A stretch of DNA of 64,000 bases from an uncultured Collinsella sp. (GTDB lineage: Bacteria; Actinomycetota; Coriobacteriia; Coriobacteriales; Coriobacteriaceae). Every line of letters starts with the position of its first letter. The stretch's first letter is position 1. Under the pieces are notes generated by a model. The model worked only from the letters and a program-made list of their open reading frames with translations, searched no databases and was not told the origin of the DNA. Shown piece by piece: positions 1-14,572 of the stretch. The position numbers were made by a program, and so were the translations under genes. The stretch is from the NCBI GenBank assembly GCA_900541725.1, contig UQLB01000008.1:1-64000 (forward strand). The letters are read 5' to 3'.

Positions 1-44
1 GGGAGACGGCGAGTTAGCCGGCAGGTCGGCATGTCAATCCTGGT

Positions 45-713
45 CTAACAGAGCCTTTTTGTTTGAGCGTGGGCGCCCAGACGTTTCAGAACGCCTCGCC
101 AGATCGGCGCGGGCACGGCTGGCTCGGCGCAAACCATGCCGTCGGCGTCGACGTTGGCGGCATTGCCGCCGCCAAGTCGCTGTGCATGCTCGACGGAACA
201 TCCCATGCGAACGGCGCCCACGAGCTTGTCCATGGCCTCAGAAAACGGTCGCCGCAAGAGTCCCATGCGCGGGGAGCGACGAAGCGCTGCGATGCCGCTG
301 CCGCCGTAGATGGCAACGCCGCCACACCACAATTGGTCATGGCGCTCGCATACCTTGTGCAGACGAACGGCGGTCCCACGCGCCTGCTCAGTGTCCTCTT
401 GTGCGGCTCGAATCGCGGCATAGACGCGCGTTCCCGTACTGCCAAAGCGCTCAAGCGCCTGCTCGATAGCAGCCAACGTCTTATCGTCAGCCACATCTTC
501 AATGGCCAGCACGATGCCATCGGCAACGCTGCCGGCGTCATTTGCCTTCAAGTCGACCGGGCGGGGGAGTGCGGTGCCGGAAAGCCGGGCATAGGCGGCG
601 ATGGCATCCTGCAGGTCCCAGAGCAAAAACTCAAGATCGGCGCTATTGGGAATGCTGATATACGCAATGGTTTGCAGCGTTTTTGGTACATCGCCGCGCG
701 CGGTCGGCTCCAT
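45..713 (-). CDS. Hypothetical protein, possibly flavodoxin-like
   Basis: A 222-residue reading frame on the reverse strand, transcribed away from the aminotransferase gene. I do not recognise it firmly. There is no signal peptide or membrane segment. The central part (about residues 110-175) has a cysteine-containing helix followed by a Trp-Cys-Gly-Gly turn and a Gly-rich GGSG stretch. This recalls the C-terminal half of small flavodoxin-fold or NAD(P)H-dependent reductase-like proteins of anaerobes, but an N-terminal FMN-binding loop is not evident, so the resemblance is weak. The ATG at 713 starts in the 93-base gap shared with the divergent gene. Codon use matches the neighbours, which supports a real gene. 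Confidence 0.6.
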   Translation of the reverse strand: MEPTARGDVPKTLQTIAYISIPNSADLEFLLWDLQDAIAAYARLSGTALPRPVDLKANDAGSVADGIVLAIEDVADDKTLAAIEQALERFGSTGTRVYAAIRAAQEDTEQARGTAVRLHKVCERHDQLWCGGVAIYGGSGIAALRRSPRMGLLRRPFSEAMDKLVGAVRMGCSVEHAQRLGGGNAANVDADGMVCAEPAVPAPIWRGVLKRLGAHAQTKRLC

Positions 714-806
714 GCTGCCTCCTTTCCGGTTGGTTTCCGTTTAGGTTACACCGTCCGGCGGCGCCCCGCCGCGCTATCCTAGTGCAACCCTTACGAAAGG
801 AACGCC

Positions 807-1943
807 ATGCGACTGCCCATGAATACCTCGCTTGCCACGCTCAAGCCCTCCGGTATCCGCCGAATCAACGCGCTCGCCGCCCAGCACCCGGGGTGCATTG
901 CGCTTGCGCTTGGCGAGCCCGATTTTCCCACGCCCGATGTGATTAGCGCCGAGGTGACCGCCGCACTGGACCGCGGTGACACGCACTATCCGCCCAACAA
1001 CGGTCGCTCCGCCCTGCGTGAGGCGTTATCTGCCTACATGGGGGACGCGGGCCTTACGTTTTCGGCCGACGAGGTCATCCTGACCGACGGCGCGACCGAG
1101 GCACTGTCGGCAACATTCATGGCTATGCTCAACCCCGGCGACGAGGTCATCATCCCCACACCGGCCTTTGGCCTGTACGAGAGCATCGTCGTGGCCAACC
1201 ACGCCAAAGCTGTCTTTTTGGATACGGAGCCTGCACAATTTCAGATTGACGAGGATGCACTTCGTGCTTGCGTGACGCCGGCGACCAAAGCCATCGTCAT
1301 CTGCTCGCCCAACAATCCTACAGGCTGCATTCTCAACGCGGCATCACTCGACGCCGTGGCACACGTAGCGGAGCAGGCTGGCATCTACGTAGTCTGCGAC
1401 GACGTATACAACCGCCTCGTCTATGTGGACGGCTACGAGCGCTTCGCCCAGCGACACCCGGAGCTGCGCGAGCAGACGGTAGTCATCGAGAGCTTCTCCA
1501 AGCCCTGGGCCATGACCGGCTGGCGCTTGGGTTGGCTCGCAGCCGCAGCCCCCGTCATCGCCGAGATCGCAAAGGCCCACCAATACTTAGTATCGAGCGC
1601 CGTCTCCTTCGAAATGGACGCCGCAGCCCGAGCCCTCACCGTCGACCCCACCCCCATGCTCGAAGTCTACCGAGCTCGTCGCGAACGCGTACTCGCAGCC
1701 TTAGACGCCATGGACCTCGACGTAGTAGAGCCCGCAGGAGCCTTCTACACTTTCCCAAGCATCAAAAAGTTCGGCCTAACCAGCGAAGACTTCTGCATCA
1801 AAGCCATCAAAGAGGCCAACGTAGCCCTAGTCCCGGGCGACTGTTTCGGCACCGAAGGCCACGTCCGCCTCAGCTACTGCGTCTCCGACAAAGACCTAGA
1901 CGAAGGCCTCCACCGCCTGTCCACCTTCGTTTCAACCCTGTAG
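807..1943 (+). CDS. Class I/II pyridoxal-phosphate aminotransferase
   Basis: 378 residues, full length for a fold-type I aminotransferase of the aspartate aminotransferase superfamily. Visible family marks are the PNNPTG motif near residues 169-174, the CDDVY aspartate that pairs with the cofactor ring nitrogen (about 198), the Schiff-base lysine K232 in SFSKPWAMTGWRLGW, and a C-terminal substrate-carboxylate arginine in HVRLSYC. It probably exchanges amino groups between an amino acid and 2-oxoglutarate in the cytosol; the substrate cannot be read from sequence. AAAGGA lies 5-6 bases before the ATG at 807; an in-frame ATG at 819 is possible. From about base 1580 the third codon positions shift to A/C, unlike the first half (see findings). 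Confidence 0.93.
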   Translation: MRLPMNTSLATLKPSGIRRINALAAQHPGCIALALGEPDFPTPDVISAEVTAALDRGDTHYPPNNGRSALREALSAYMGDAGLTFSADEVILTDGATEALSATFMAMLNPGDEVIIPTPAFGLYESIVVANHAKAVFLDTEPAQFQIDEDALRACVTPATKAIVICSPNNPTGCILNAASLDAVAHVAEQAGIYVVCDDVYNRLVYVDGYERFAQRHPELREQTVVIESFSKPWAMTGWRLGWLAAAAPVIAEIAKAHQYLVSSAVSFEMDAAARALTVDPTPMLEVYRARRERVLAALDAMDLDVVEPAGAFYTFPSIKKFGLTSEDFCIKAIKEANVALVPGDCFGTEGHVRLSYCVSDKDLDEGLHRLSTFVSTL

Positions 1944-1993
1944 CCATCAGGGACGCAACACATCAGCCCACCGACTTAAGGCTTATGAGTGGG

Positions 1994-2215
1994 GGCGCCG
2001 GCCAACGGGAAACCGGGCTGCCCCAAAGTCACCGCGGGCCGCGCCGCCGAAGGCCAGGCGCAAGGTTTTCGTAGATTCCGCACGAGCCGAAGAGCACTTA
2101 ATGTGCTCTTCGTGCGAGCCCAGGACCTGACCGAGCGAAAACCTTGCGCCTGGCCTTCGGCGGTGCGGCCGGATGGTGGAATTGTGTGCAGCCCGGTTTC
2201 CCGTTGACCGACGCC
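1994..2215. repeat. Long inverted-repeat element A (about 80-bp arms, conserved apex)
   Basis: The left arm 1994-2071 and right arm 2136-2215 are imperfect reverse complements. The inner 35 or so bases match almost perfectly (CCGCCGAAGGCCAGGCGCAA and beyond), then a mismatched patch, then an outer match through AACGGGAAACCGGGC. At the apex, AAGAGCAC/GTGCTCTT pair around a TTAAT loop (2090-2110). The apex and its flanks are nearly identical to those of element B at 30546-30701, but the arms are unrelated. The right arm carries the TTGACC hexamer of the likely rplJ promoter. It is non-coding by any convincing measure. Confidence 0.85.
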
Positions 2216-2232
2216 GGGGTCCCCGCCATAAT
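2204..2232 (+). promoter_or_regulatory. Probable rplJ promoter
   Basis: TTGACC (2204-2209) and CATAAT (2227-2232) are separated by exactly 17 bases, a good sigma-70-type match. It would start transcription about 20 bases before the L10 leader. The -35 hexamer lies inside the outer right arm of inverted-repeat element A. Confidence 0.6.
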
Positions 2233-2250
2233 ACTTTCGGTTCACGCACG

Positions 2251-2385
2251 AATCCGCTGCCAGAGACAGCCGGTGCAAACGGGCATCGCCCGCGAGCTTA
2301 ATGGGATATCCCGCCAGCCGAGGTGGTCGAGTAGATATGTCTTCTCGCCCCCGTCGCTCATGCAGCGCGGGGGCTTTCTTTTTGG
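2251..2385 (+). promoter_or_regulatory. Ribosomal protein L10 leader with terminator-like hairpin
   Basis: The untranslated leader contains the two hallmark L10-binding segments, CAGAGACAGCCGGTG near 2261-2275 and CAGCCGAGGTGG near 2315-2326. It is followed by a GC-rich hairpin with a U tract (2346-2384: GCCCCCG paired with CGGGGGC, then TTTCTTTTT). In the known L10 leader family, L10(L12)4 binds this kink-turn region to repress its own operon. The U-tract hairpin suggests that attenuation is used here. Confidence 0.85.
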
Positions 2386-2448
2386 ACATGCCCCCGTCAC
2401 GTCCTTGTGGCGGACCGTGCCCGGAAAGAATTCGAGGAGGTGTAATTC

Positions 2449-2970
2449 ATGCCCCAGCAGTACAAAATCGACAAGGTTGCAGAGATCGAGTCCCGTATCG
2501 CCGAGAACGCCGGTCTGTTCGTCGTCAACTACAACGGTCTGACGGTTAAGCAGGCTCAGGAGCTGCGTCATCAGCTTCGCGAGTGCGGCGCCGAGATGAA
2601 GGTCTACAAGAACAACCTGGTCAAGATCGCTCTCAAGAACCAGGAGCAGCCCGAGCTCGACGAGATCCTCGCCGGCCCCGTCGCTTATGTGTTCTACGAG
2701 ACCGAGCCGGTCGAGGCCGCTAAGGCCCTTAAGGACTTCTCCGCTAAGTCCAAGGGCGTCCTTGAGATCAAGGGCGGTATCTCCGACGGCAAGGCCGTTT
2801 CCGCTGATGATGTTAAGGCTATCGCCGAGCTGCCCACCAAGGATCAGCTTCTCGGTCAGATCGCCGGTCTCATCTCCGGTTTCGCTCGCGACATCGCTGT
2901 CTGCGTCAACGGCGTTTCCTCTGGTCTCGCTCGTTCGATCCAGCAGGTCTCCGAGCAGAAGGCAGCCTAG
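2449..2970 (+). CDS. rplJ: 50S ribosomal protein L10
   Basis: 173 residues, standard L10 length. It anchors L12 dimers to the base of the ribosomal stalk on 23S rRNA and represses its own operon through the leader just upstream. The N-terminal domain (MPQQYKIDKVAEIES...) and the NNLVKIAL region are typical; the C-terminal helix that carries L12 is present. A strong GAGGAGG lies 8 bases before the ATG. It forms an operon with rplL 102 bases downstream. rplK, rplA and nusG, often directly upstream in bacteria, are not here. Confidence 0.98.
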   Translation: MPQQYKIDKVAEIESRIAENAGLFVVNYNGLTVKQAQELRHQLRECGAEMKVYKNNLVKIALKNQEQPELDEILAGPVAYVFYETEPVEAAKALKDFSAKSKGVLEIKGGISDGKAVSADDVKAIAELPTKDQLLGQIAGLISGFARDIAVCVNGVSSGLARSIQQVSEQKAA

Positions 2971-3072
2971 TCGCTGTTTTCACCCGCGGCGGCAACGCCG
3001 CACCCCTGGCGCATTCGCGCCGTGTTTTAACTGATCTCCGTGCACAGACACGGAAACCGAAAGGACTTAGAA

Positions 3073-3450
3073 ATGGCTAAGCTTACCACCGATGAGATCA
3101 TCGATGCTCTTAAGGAAATGACCCTTCTCGAGGCTTCCGAGCTCGTTAAGGCTATCGAGGACACCTTCGGCGTTTCCGCCGCTGCTCCTGCCGCTGTTGT
3201 CGCCGCTCCCGCTGCTGGCGCTGCTGAGGCCGAGGAGAAGACCGAGTTTGACGTCGTGCTCGAGGGCTTCGGCGACAACAAGATCCAGGTCATCAAGGCC
3301 GTCCGTGAGCTCACCAACCTTGGCCTGAAGGAGGCCAAGGAGGTCGTCGAGGGCGCTCCCAAGGCTGTTCTCGAGGGTGCCAAGAAGGAGGACGCCGAGG
3401 CTGCCAAGGAGAAGCTCGAGGCTGCTGGCGCTGCTGTCACCCTCAAGTAA
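3073..3450 (+). CDS. rplL: 50S ribosomal protein L7/L12
   Basis: 125 residues. An N-terminal dimerisation helix (MAKLTTDEIIDALKEM) is followed by an Ala/Pro-rich hinge (about residues 36-55) and the C-terminal factor-binding domain with the conserved KIQVIKAVRELTNLGLKEAK stretch. It forms the mobile ribosomal stalk that recruits elongation factors. The start at 3073 is chosen over an in-frame GTG at 3040 because GAAAGGA lies just upstream and the protein then begins as in other L12 sequences. A terminator follows at once. Confidence 0.98.
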   Translation: MAKLTTDEIIDALKEMTLLEASELVKAIEDTFGVSAAAPAAVVAAPAAGAAEAEEKTEFDVVLEGFGDNKIQVIKAVRELTNLGLKEAKEVVEGAPKAVLEGAKKEDAEAAKEKLEAAGAAVTLK

Positions 3451-3477
3451 TCAGGCTTTCTCGCCAGATTTCTTTGC

Positions 3478-3511
3478 AGACGGGGTTCGCATTGCGAGCC
3501 CCGTCTTTTTC
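3478..3511 (+). terminator. Rho-independent terminator after rplL
   Basis: AGACGGGG pairs with CCCCGTCT around a short loop and is followed by TTTTT. It closes the rplJ-rplL operon. Confidence 0.9.
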
Positions 3512-3580
3512 GTTTTGATCCCTCTATTTTGTTGGCTTGGCATACAAATTGCTGCCGCTTGCGGTGCTCTGGGGTCGCTA

Positions 3581-3597
3581 CCGTTGGGCGATAAAAT
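3581..3597. repeat. 17-nt motif shared with the ridA upstream region
   Basis: CCGTTGGGCGATAAAAT occurs here, about 160 bases before galU, and again at 42899-42915 before ridA. Both copies are followed by a second AT-rich half (ATAATTTGC here, ATAATATTC there), so each site reads as a pair of direct half-sites. It could be an operator or a promoter element. The rest of 3512-3755 holds a small GATAC/GTATC hairpin near 3677-3690 and no convincing gene. Confidence 0.5.
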
Positions 3598-3755
3598 TGC
3601 ACCATTCGAGCAATAATTTGCGTTGACCTGCTGAAGAATTGCGTTTGCCTTACGGCGACGTATGTCTCCGGCGGTAAGATACTTCAGTATCGCAATTTGG
3701 TCTGCGGCCGCCGTGCCGCACGCACAGGGCGCATCCTGCGCCTGCGAAAGGATCC

Positions 3756-4673
3756 TTGAATAACATGAAGGCAATCATCCCCGCCGCCGGTCTTGGCACG
3801 CGTTTTCTGCCTGGCACCAAGTGCACGCCCAAAGAGATGCTGCCGGTGCTCGACAAACCGGTCATCCAGTACGTCGTTGAGGAGGCGCTCGACCCCGATG
3901 AGGTCGACGATGCTATTATCGTCACCTCTCCTGGCAAGCCCGAGTTGCTGAGCTACTTCCAGCCCGATCGCTCGCTCGAGAACCTGCTTCGCGAGCGTGG
4001 CAAGGATGCTTATGCCGACGCCGTCGCCCATGCTGGTGGTATGCCGGTCGACTTCCGTTATCAGTACGAGCCCAAGGGCCTTGGCCACGCCATTCGCTCT
4101 GCCGCCGACGCTGTGGCAGGGGAGAACTTCCTGGTTCTTCTGGGCGACTACGTTGTGCCCAACCGCGACATCTGTGACAAGATGCTTGCCGTCTCCAAGG
4201 AGCACGGTGGCGCTTCTGTTATCGCCGTTGCCGCGTGCGCTCCCGAGGAAGTCAGCCGCTATGGCGTTATCGCCGGCGATCGCGTGGGCGCTCTCGAGGG
4301 CTTCGAGAATGCCGCCGACGACGAGCCCGGTGCCGTTTGGCGTATCGGCGGCCTGGTCGAGAAGCCCGCTCCCGAGGCGGCTCCGTCCAACCTGTACATC
4401 GTCGGTCGCTACCTGCTGAGCCCGTTGGTCATGGACCTGCTGGCCGATCAGCAGGCCGGTAAGGGCGGCGAGATCCAGCTGACCGACGCCATGGCCCGCT
4501 CGCTCGACCGCGAGGCCATGTACGCCGTCGTCATCGACCCGCTGTCGGGCTACGATACCGGTACCCCGTCTGGCTGGATGGCCACCAACGCCCTCATGGC
4601 TGCAAGCGATCCTCGCTTTGCCGGCGCCTTCTGGGATGCCATCGACGAGCGCGGCGGTTTGATGCGTAAGTAA
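3756..4673 (+). CDS. galU: UTP--glucose-1-phosphate uridylyltransferase
   Basis: About 305 residues, normal length for bacterial GalU, which makes UDP-glucose from UTP and glucose-1-phosphate for cell-wall and capsule precursors and galactose use. The nucleotide-binding motif AAGLGTRFLP...K is at the N-terminus; the EEALDP segment, the GLGHA loop and the LLGDYVV aspartate motif follow. Start choice is open: TTG at 3756 has AAAGGA only 3 bases away, ATG at 3765 has 12 bases; either gives a complete enzyme. It is monocistronic, with its own terminator. Confidence 0.95.
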   Translation: MNNMKAIIPAAGLGTRFLPGTKCTPKEMLPVLDKPVIQYVVEEALDPDEVDDAIIVTSPGKPELLSYFQPDRSLENLLRERGKDAYADAVAHAGGMPVDFRYQYEPKGLGHAIRSAADAVAGENFLVLLGDYVVPNRDICDKMLAVSKEHGGASVIAVAACAPEEVSRYGVIAGDRVGALEGFENAADDEPGAVWRIGGLVEKPAPEAAPSNLYIVGRYLLSPLVMDLLADQQAGKGGEIQLTDAMARSLDREAMYAVVIDPLSGYDTGTPSGWMATNALMAASDPRFAGAFWDAIDERGGLMRK

Positions 4674-4693
4674 GCCTTCGGACATCGACATTT

Positions 4694-4728
4694 ACGGGTG
4701 CGGACTTCGGTTCGCGCCCGTTTTTTTA
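4694..4728 (+). terminator. Terminator after galU
   Basis: ACGGGTGCG pairs with CGCGCCCGT (one wobble) and is followed by seven T residues. Confidence 0.88.
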
Positions 4729-4860
4729 TAAGAGCTGCGATTGCTAACCCTCTGTTCACAGAAAATATATGAACAGGTGTTCGATGCACATCCATCTACC
4801 TGCATGTTTTCTGTCGAAAAACTTTGCTACTCCAAAAACTCAATCACGTCAAGGCTTTTC

Positions 4861-4888
4861 TTGCTCAACGGTCGGTACCTGATAAACT
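4861..4888 (+). promoter_or_regulatory. Possible rpoB promoter
   Basis: TTGCTC (4861-4866) and TAAACT (4883-4888) are spaced by 16 bases, about 75 bases before the rpoB start. An imperfect inverted repeat (CAGAAAA...CAGGT and ACCTG...TTTTCTG, about 4757-4812) lies further upstream in the 288-base gap. Confidence 0.45.
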
Positions 4889-4961
4889 ATTAGGTTGCGA
4901 TAACTGGCGAAGCTATGCCTCGCCAATCCACCGAGCATTTCCGTGAAGGAGGAAAAACCTG

Positions 4962-8453
<3,492 letters not shown>

Positions 8454-8459
8454 TTGACT

Positions 8460-12935
<4,476 letters not shown>

Positions 12936-12980
12936 CTAGTTCCGCCGTTCTAACGAACGGCGGCGACCTCCGTCGCTGCG

Positions 12981-13078
12981 CGGCCCCCAGAGCTACAATC
13001 TGTCATTCAAAAGGCAGGGCATGACCAAAAGGTCAATGCCCTGCCTTTTTCATGCCACCTTGTACGCTCTGGGGGCCG
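12981..13078. repeat. Nested palindrome enclosing the rpoC terminator
   Basis: Outer arms CGGCCCCCAGAGC (plus TACAA, 12981-12998) and its complement at 13060-13078 enclose the rpoC terminator hairpin, giving a compound palindrome of about 100 bases. Confidence 0.7.
13009..13050 (+). terminator. Terminator after rpoC
   Basis: AAGGCAGGGCATGACC pairs with GGTCAATGCCCTGCCTT with one bulged base, AAAA loop, then TTTTT. It is a very strong intrinsic terminator. Confidence 0.93.
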
Positions 13079-13156
13079 CTCGCTTATGTGCGCTCAACCT
13101 GTTGCGTTTCGTTAACCCCTTGGGGACGGAGGAAAACGGATCATTTTGAGGTGCGA

Positions 13157-13287
13157 TTTCGGAAGTATGCGGCAAAATCTTGATGGGTCGACCACACCGC
13201 ATATGCTCAAGCGCTCTACCTGCAGGTTTGTTATCGCAAAACCCCTGTGCGCTCAGCAAGTCCAAAATTTGCCGCATACTTCCGAAA
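13157..13287. repeat. 131-bp segment bounded by perfect 20-bp inverted repeats
   Basis: TTTCGGAAGTATGCGGCAAA at 13157-13176 is repeated exactly inverted at 13268-13287, with 91 bases between. No reading frame of note lies inside and no clear target-site duplication is visible. It could be a small non-autonomous element or a long-range RNA stem. Confidence 0.65.
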
Positions 13288-13360
13288 ACGCTGCCGATCT
13301 ACATGTGATAGGCGAGTGCGGACAAGCGCTGGAGCGCAGCATTTCCCCAGATAAAACCGA

Positions 13361-13385
13361 CCAAAATAAACCTGTCCCTTTTTGG
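13361..13385. repeat. REP-like hairpin with CCTGTCCC loop
   Basis: CCAAAA and TTTTGG pair around a loop containing CCTGTCCCT. The same loop core appears at 39188-39210 and 39560-39579 with different stems. The stretch 13386-13480 holds nothing else I can name. Confidence 0.5.
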
Positions 13386-13480
13386 CAGGTAGCGTTGTCC
13401 TGACGAGCACGTCGGATTCCCGGCCGGGCGCACAGGAGGAGATTCCTTTTGTGTAGGGTTTGCGGAAATGTGCCTATTTT

Positions 13481-13500
13481 GGGATACGCCCGGCGGCGTG
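13481..13500 (+). promoter_or_regulatory. 20-nt motif shared by rpsL, rplC and rplB upstream regions
   Basis: GGGATACGCCCGGCGGCGTG matches 30752-30771 and 32616-32635 at about 15 of 20 positions. Here it ends 5 bases before the -35 hexamer of the rpsL promoter. Confidence 0.6.
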
Positions 13501-13505
13501 GTCTG

Positions 13506-13534
13506 TTGACGGCACAGCTAACGGCACGTATCCT
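13506..13534 (+). promoter_or_regulatory. Promoter of the rpsL-rpsG-fusA-rpsJ operon
   Basis: TTGACG (13506-13511), a 17-base spacer, and TATCCT (13529-13534). It lies 94 bases before rpsL. Confidence 0.75.
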
Positions 13535-13627
13535 ATCGAACTGCGTGTTTCGTAGGGGGATGCTGACCCCTCGATTCAAGCCGTTGCACTTTACAGAAAG
13601 CTGGAATCATTCGAGAAGGAGTACGCT

Positions 13628-14005
13628 TTGCCTACTATTAACCAGCTGGTTCGCCAGGGCCGTCGTTCCGTGCCCAAGAAGTCCAAGAACGCTGCTCTGC
13701 AGCACAACTCTCAGAAGCGCGGCGTGTGCACCCGCGTCTTCACCACGAGCCCCAAGAAGCCGAACTCGGCTCTTCGTAAGGTTGCCCGTGTTCGCCTCGT
13801 CAACGGCATCGAAGTTACTGCTTACATCCCGGGTGAGGGCCACAACCTGCAGGAGCACTCCATCGTGCTCGTCCGCGGCGGTCGTGTCCGTGACCTCCCT
13901 GGTGTCCGTTATCACGTCATCCGTGGCGCCTACGACGCTGCTCCGGTCCAGAACCGTATGCAGGCCCGTTCCAAGTACGGTGCTAAGCGCCCCAAGGCCA
14001 AATAA
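13628..14005 (+). CDS. rpsL: 30S ribosomal protein S12
   Basis: 125 residues. A decoding-centre protein of the small subunit. The PKKPNSALRK loop carries the usual Lys at the streptomycin site (position 43). At the second site the sequence reads GRVRDLPGVRY, so residue 88 is Arg (codon CGT at 13889-13891) where most bacteria have Lys. It starts with TTG, supported by GAGAAGGAG upstream. First gene of the operon with rpsG, fusA and rpsJ. Confidence 0.98.
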   Translation: MPTINQLVRQGRRSVPKKSKNAALQHNSQKRGVCTRVFTTSPKKPNSALRKVARVRLVNGIEVTAYIPGEGHNLQEHSIVLVRGGRVRDLPGVRYHVIRGAYDAAPVQNRMQARSKYGAKRPKAK

Positions 14006-14078
14006 GCCAGATAACGTTTTGATACTTTCGCCGTGTGCCGCCTAAGCGCCGCACGGTAGACACTTAAGGAGATTTCAC

Positions 14079-14552
14079 ATGCCGCGTCGTGCAGCAGCTA
14101 ATCGTCGTGAGGTTCAGCCTGACGCCGTTTACAACAACCGCCTGGTGACTCAGCTCATCAACAAGGTCCTTCTTGACGGCAAGAAGGCCACCGCTGAGCG
14201 CATCGTTTACACCGCTTTCGAGATCGTTGCCGAGAAGTCCGAGGGTGGCGACGCTCTCGCTACCTTCAAGAAGGCTATGGACAACGTCAAGCCCACGCTC
14301 GAGGTTAAGCCCAAGCGTGTCGGTGGCGCTACCTATCAGGTCCCGATGGAGGTCAACTCCCGTCGTTCCACCGCTCTGGGTATCCGCTGGATCGTCAACT
14401 TCTCCCGCGCTCGCAAGGAGAAGACCATGGCCGAGCGTCTCGCTAACGAGATCCTCGACGCCTCCAACGGTCTTGGCGCTTCCGTCAAGAAGCGTGAGGA
14501 CGTCTTCAAGATGGCCGAGGCCAACCGCGCGTTCTCTCACTATCGTTGGTAA
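14079..14552 (+). CDS. rpsG: 30S ribosomal protein S7
   Basis: 157 residues, normal length. It nucleates assembly of the 30S head by binding the 3' major domain of 16S rRNA. It begins MPRRAAANRREVQPD, as in other S7 proteins, and ends in the conserved EANRAFSHYRW. TAAGGAG precedes the ATG. It sits 73 bases after rpsL and 20 bases before fusA. Confidence 0.98.
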   Translation: MPRRAAANRREVQPDAVYNNRLVTQLINKVLLDGKKATAERIVYTAFEIVAEKSEGGDALATFKKAMDNVKPTLEVKPKRVGGATYQVPMEVNSRRSTALGIRWIVNFSRARKEKTMAERLANEILDASNGLGASVKKREDVFKMAEANRAFSHYRW

Positions 14553-14572
14553 GTTTAAGGTAAGGAACTAAC

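Noticed and set aside
1983..2249. Matching forward and reverse frames in element A
   Set aside because: They arise because the two arms are reverse complements; no start signals or homology.
3512..3755. Riboswitch before galU
   Set aside because: Small hairpins are present but match no class I know.
13157..13287. Insertion sequence
   Set aside because: No transposase and no visible target duplication; kept only as an inverted-repeat segment.
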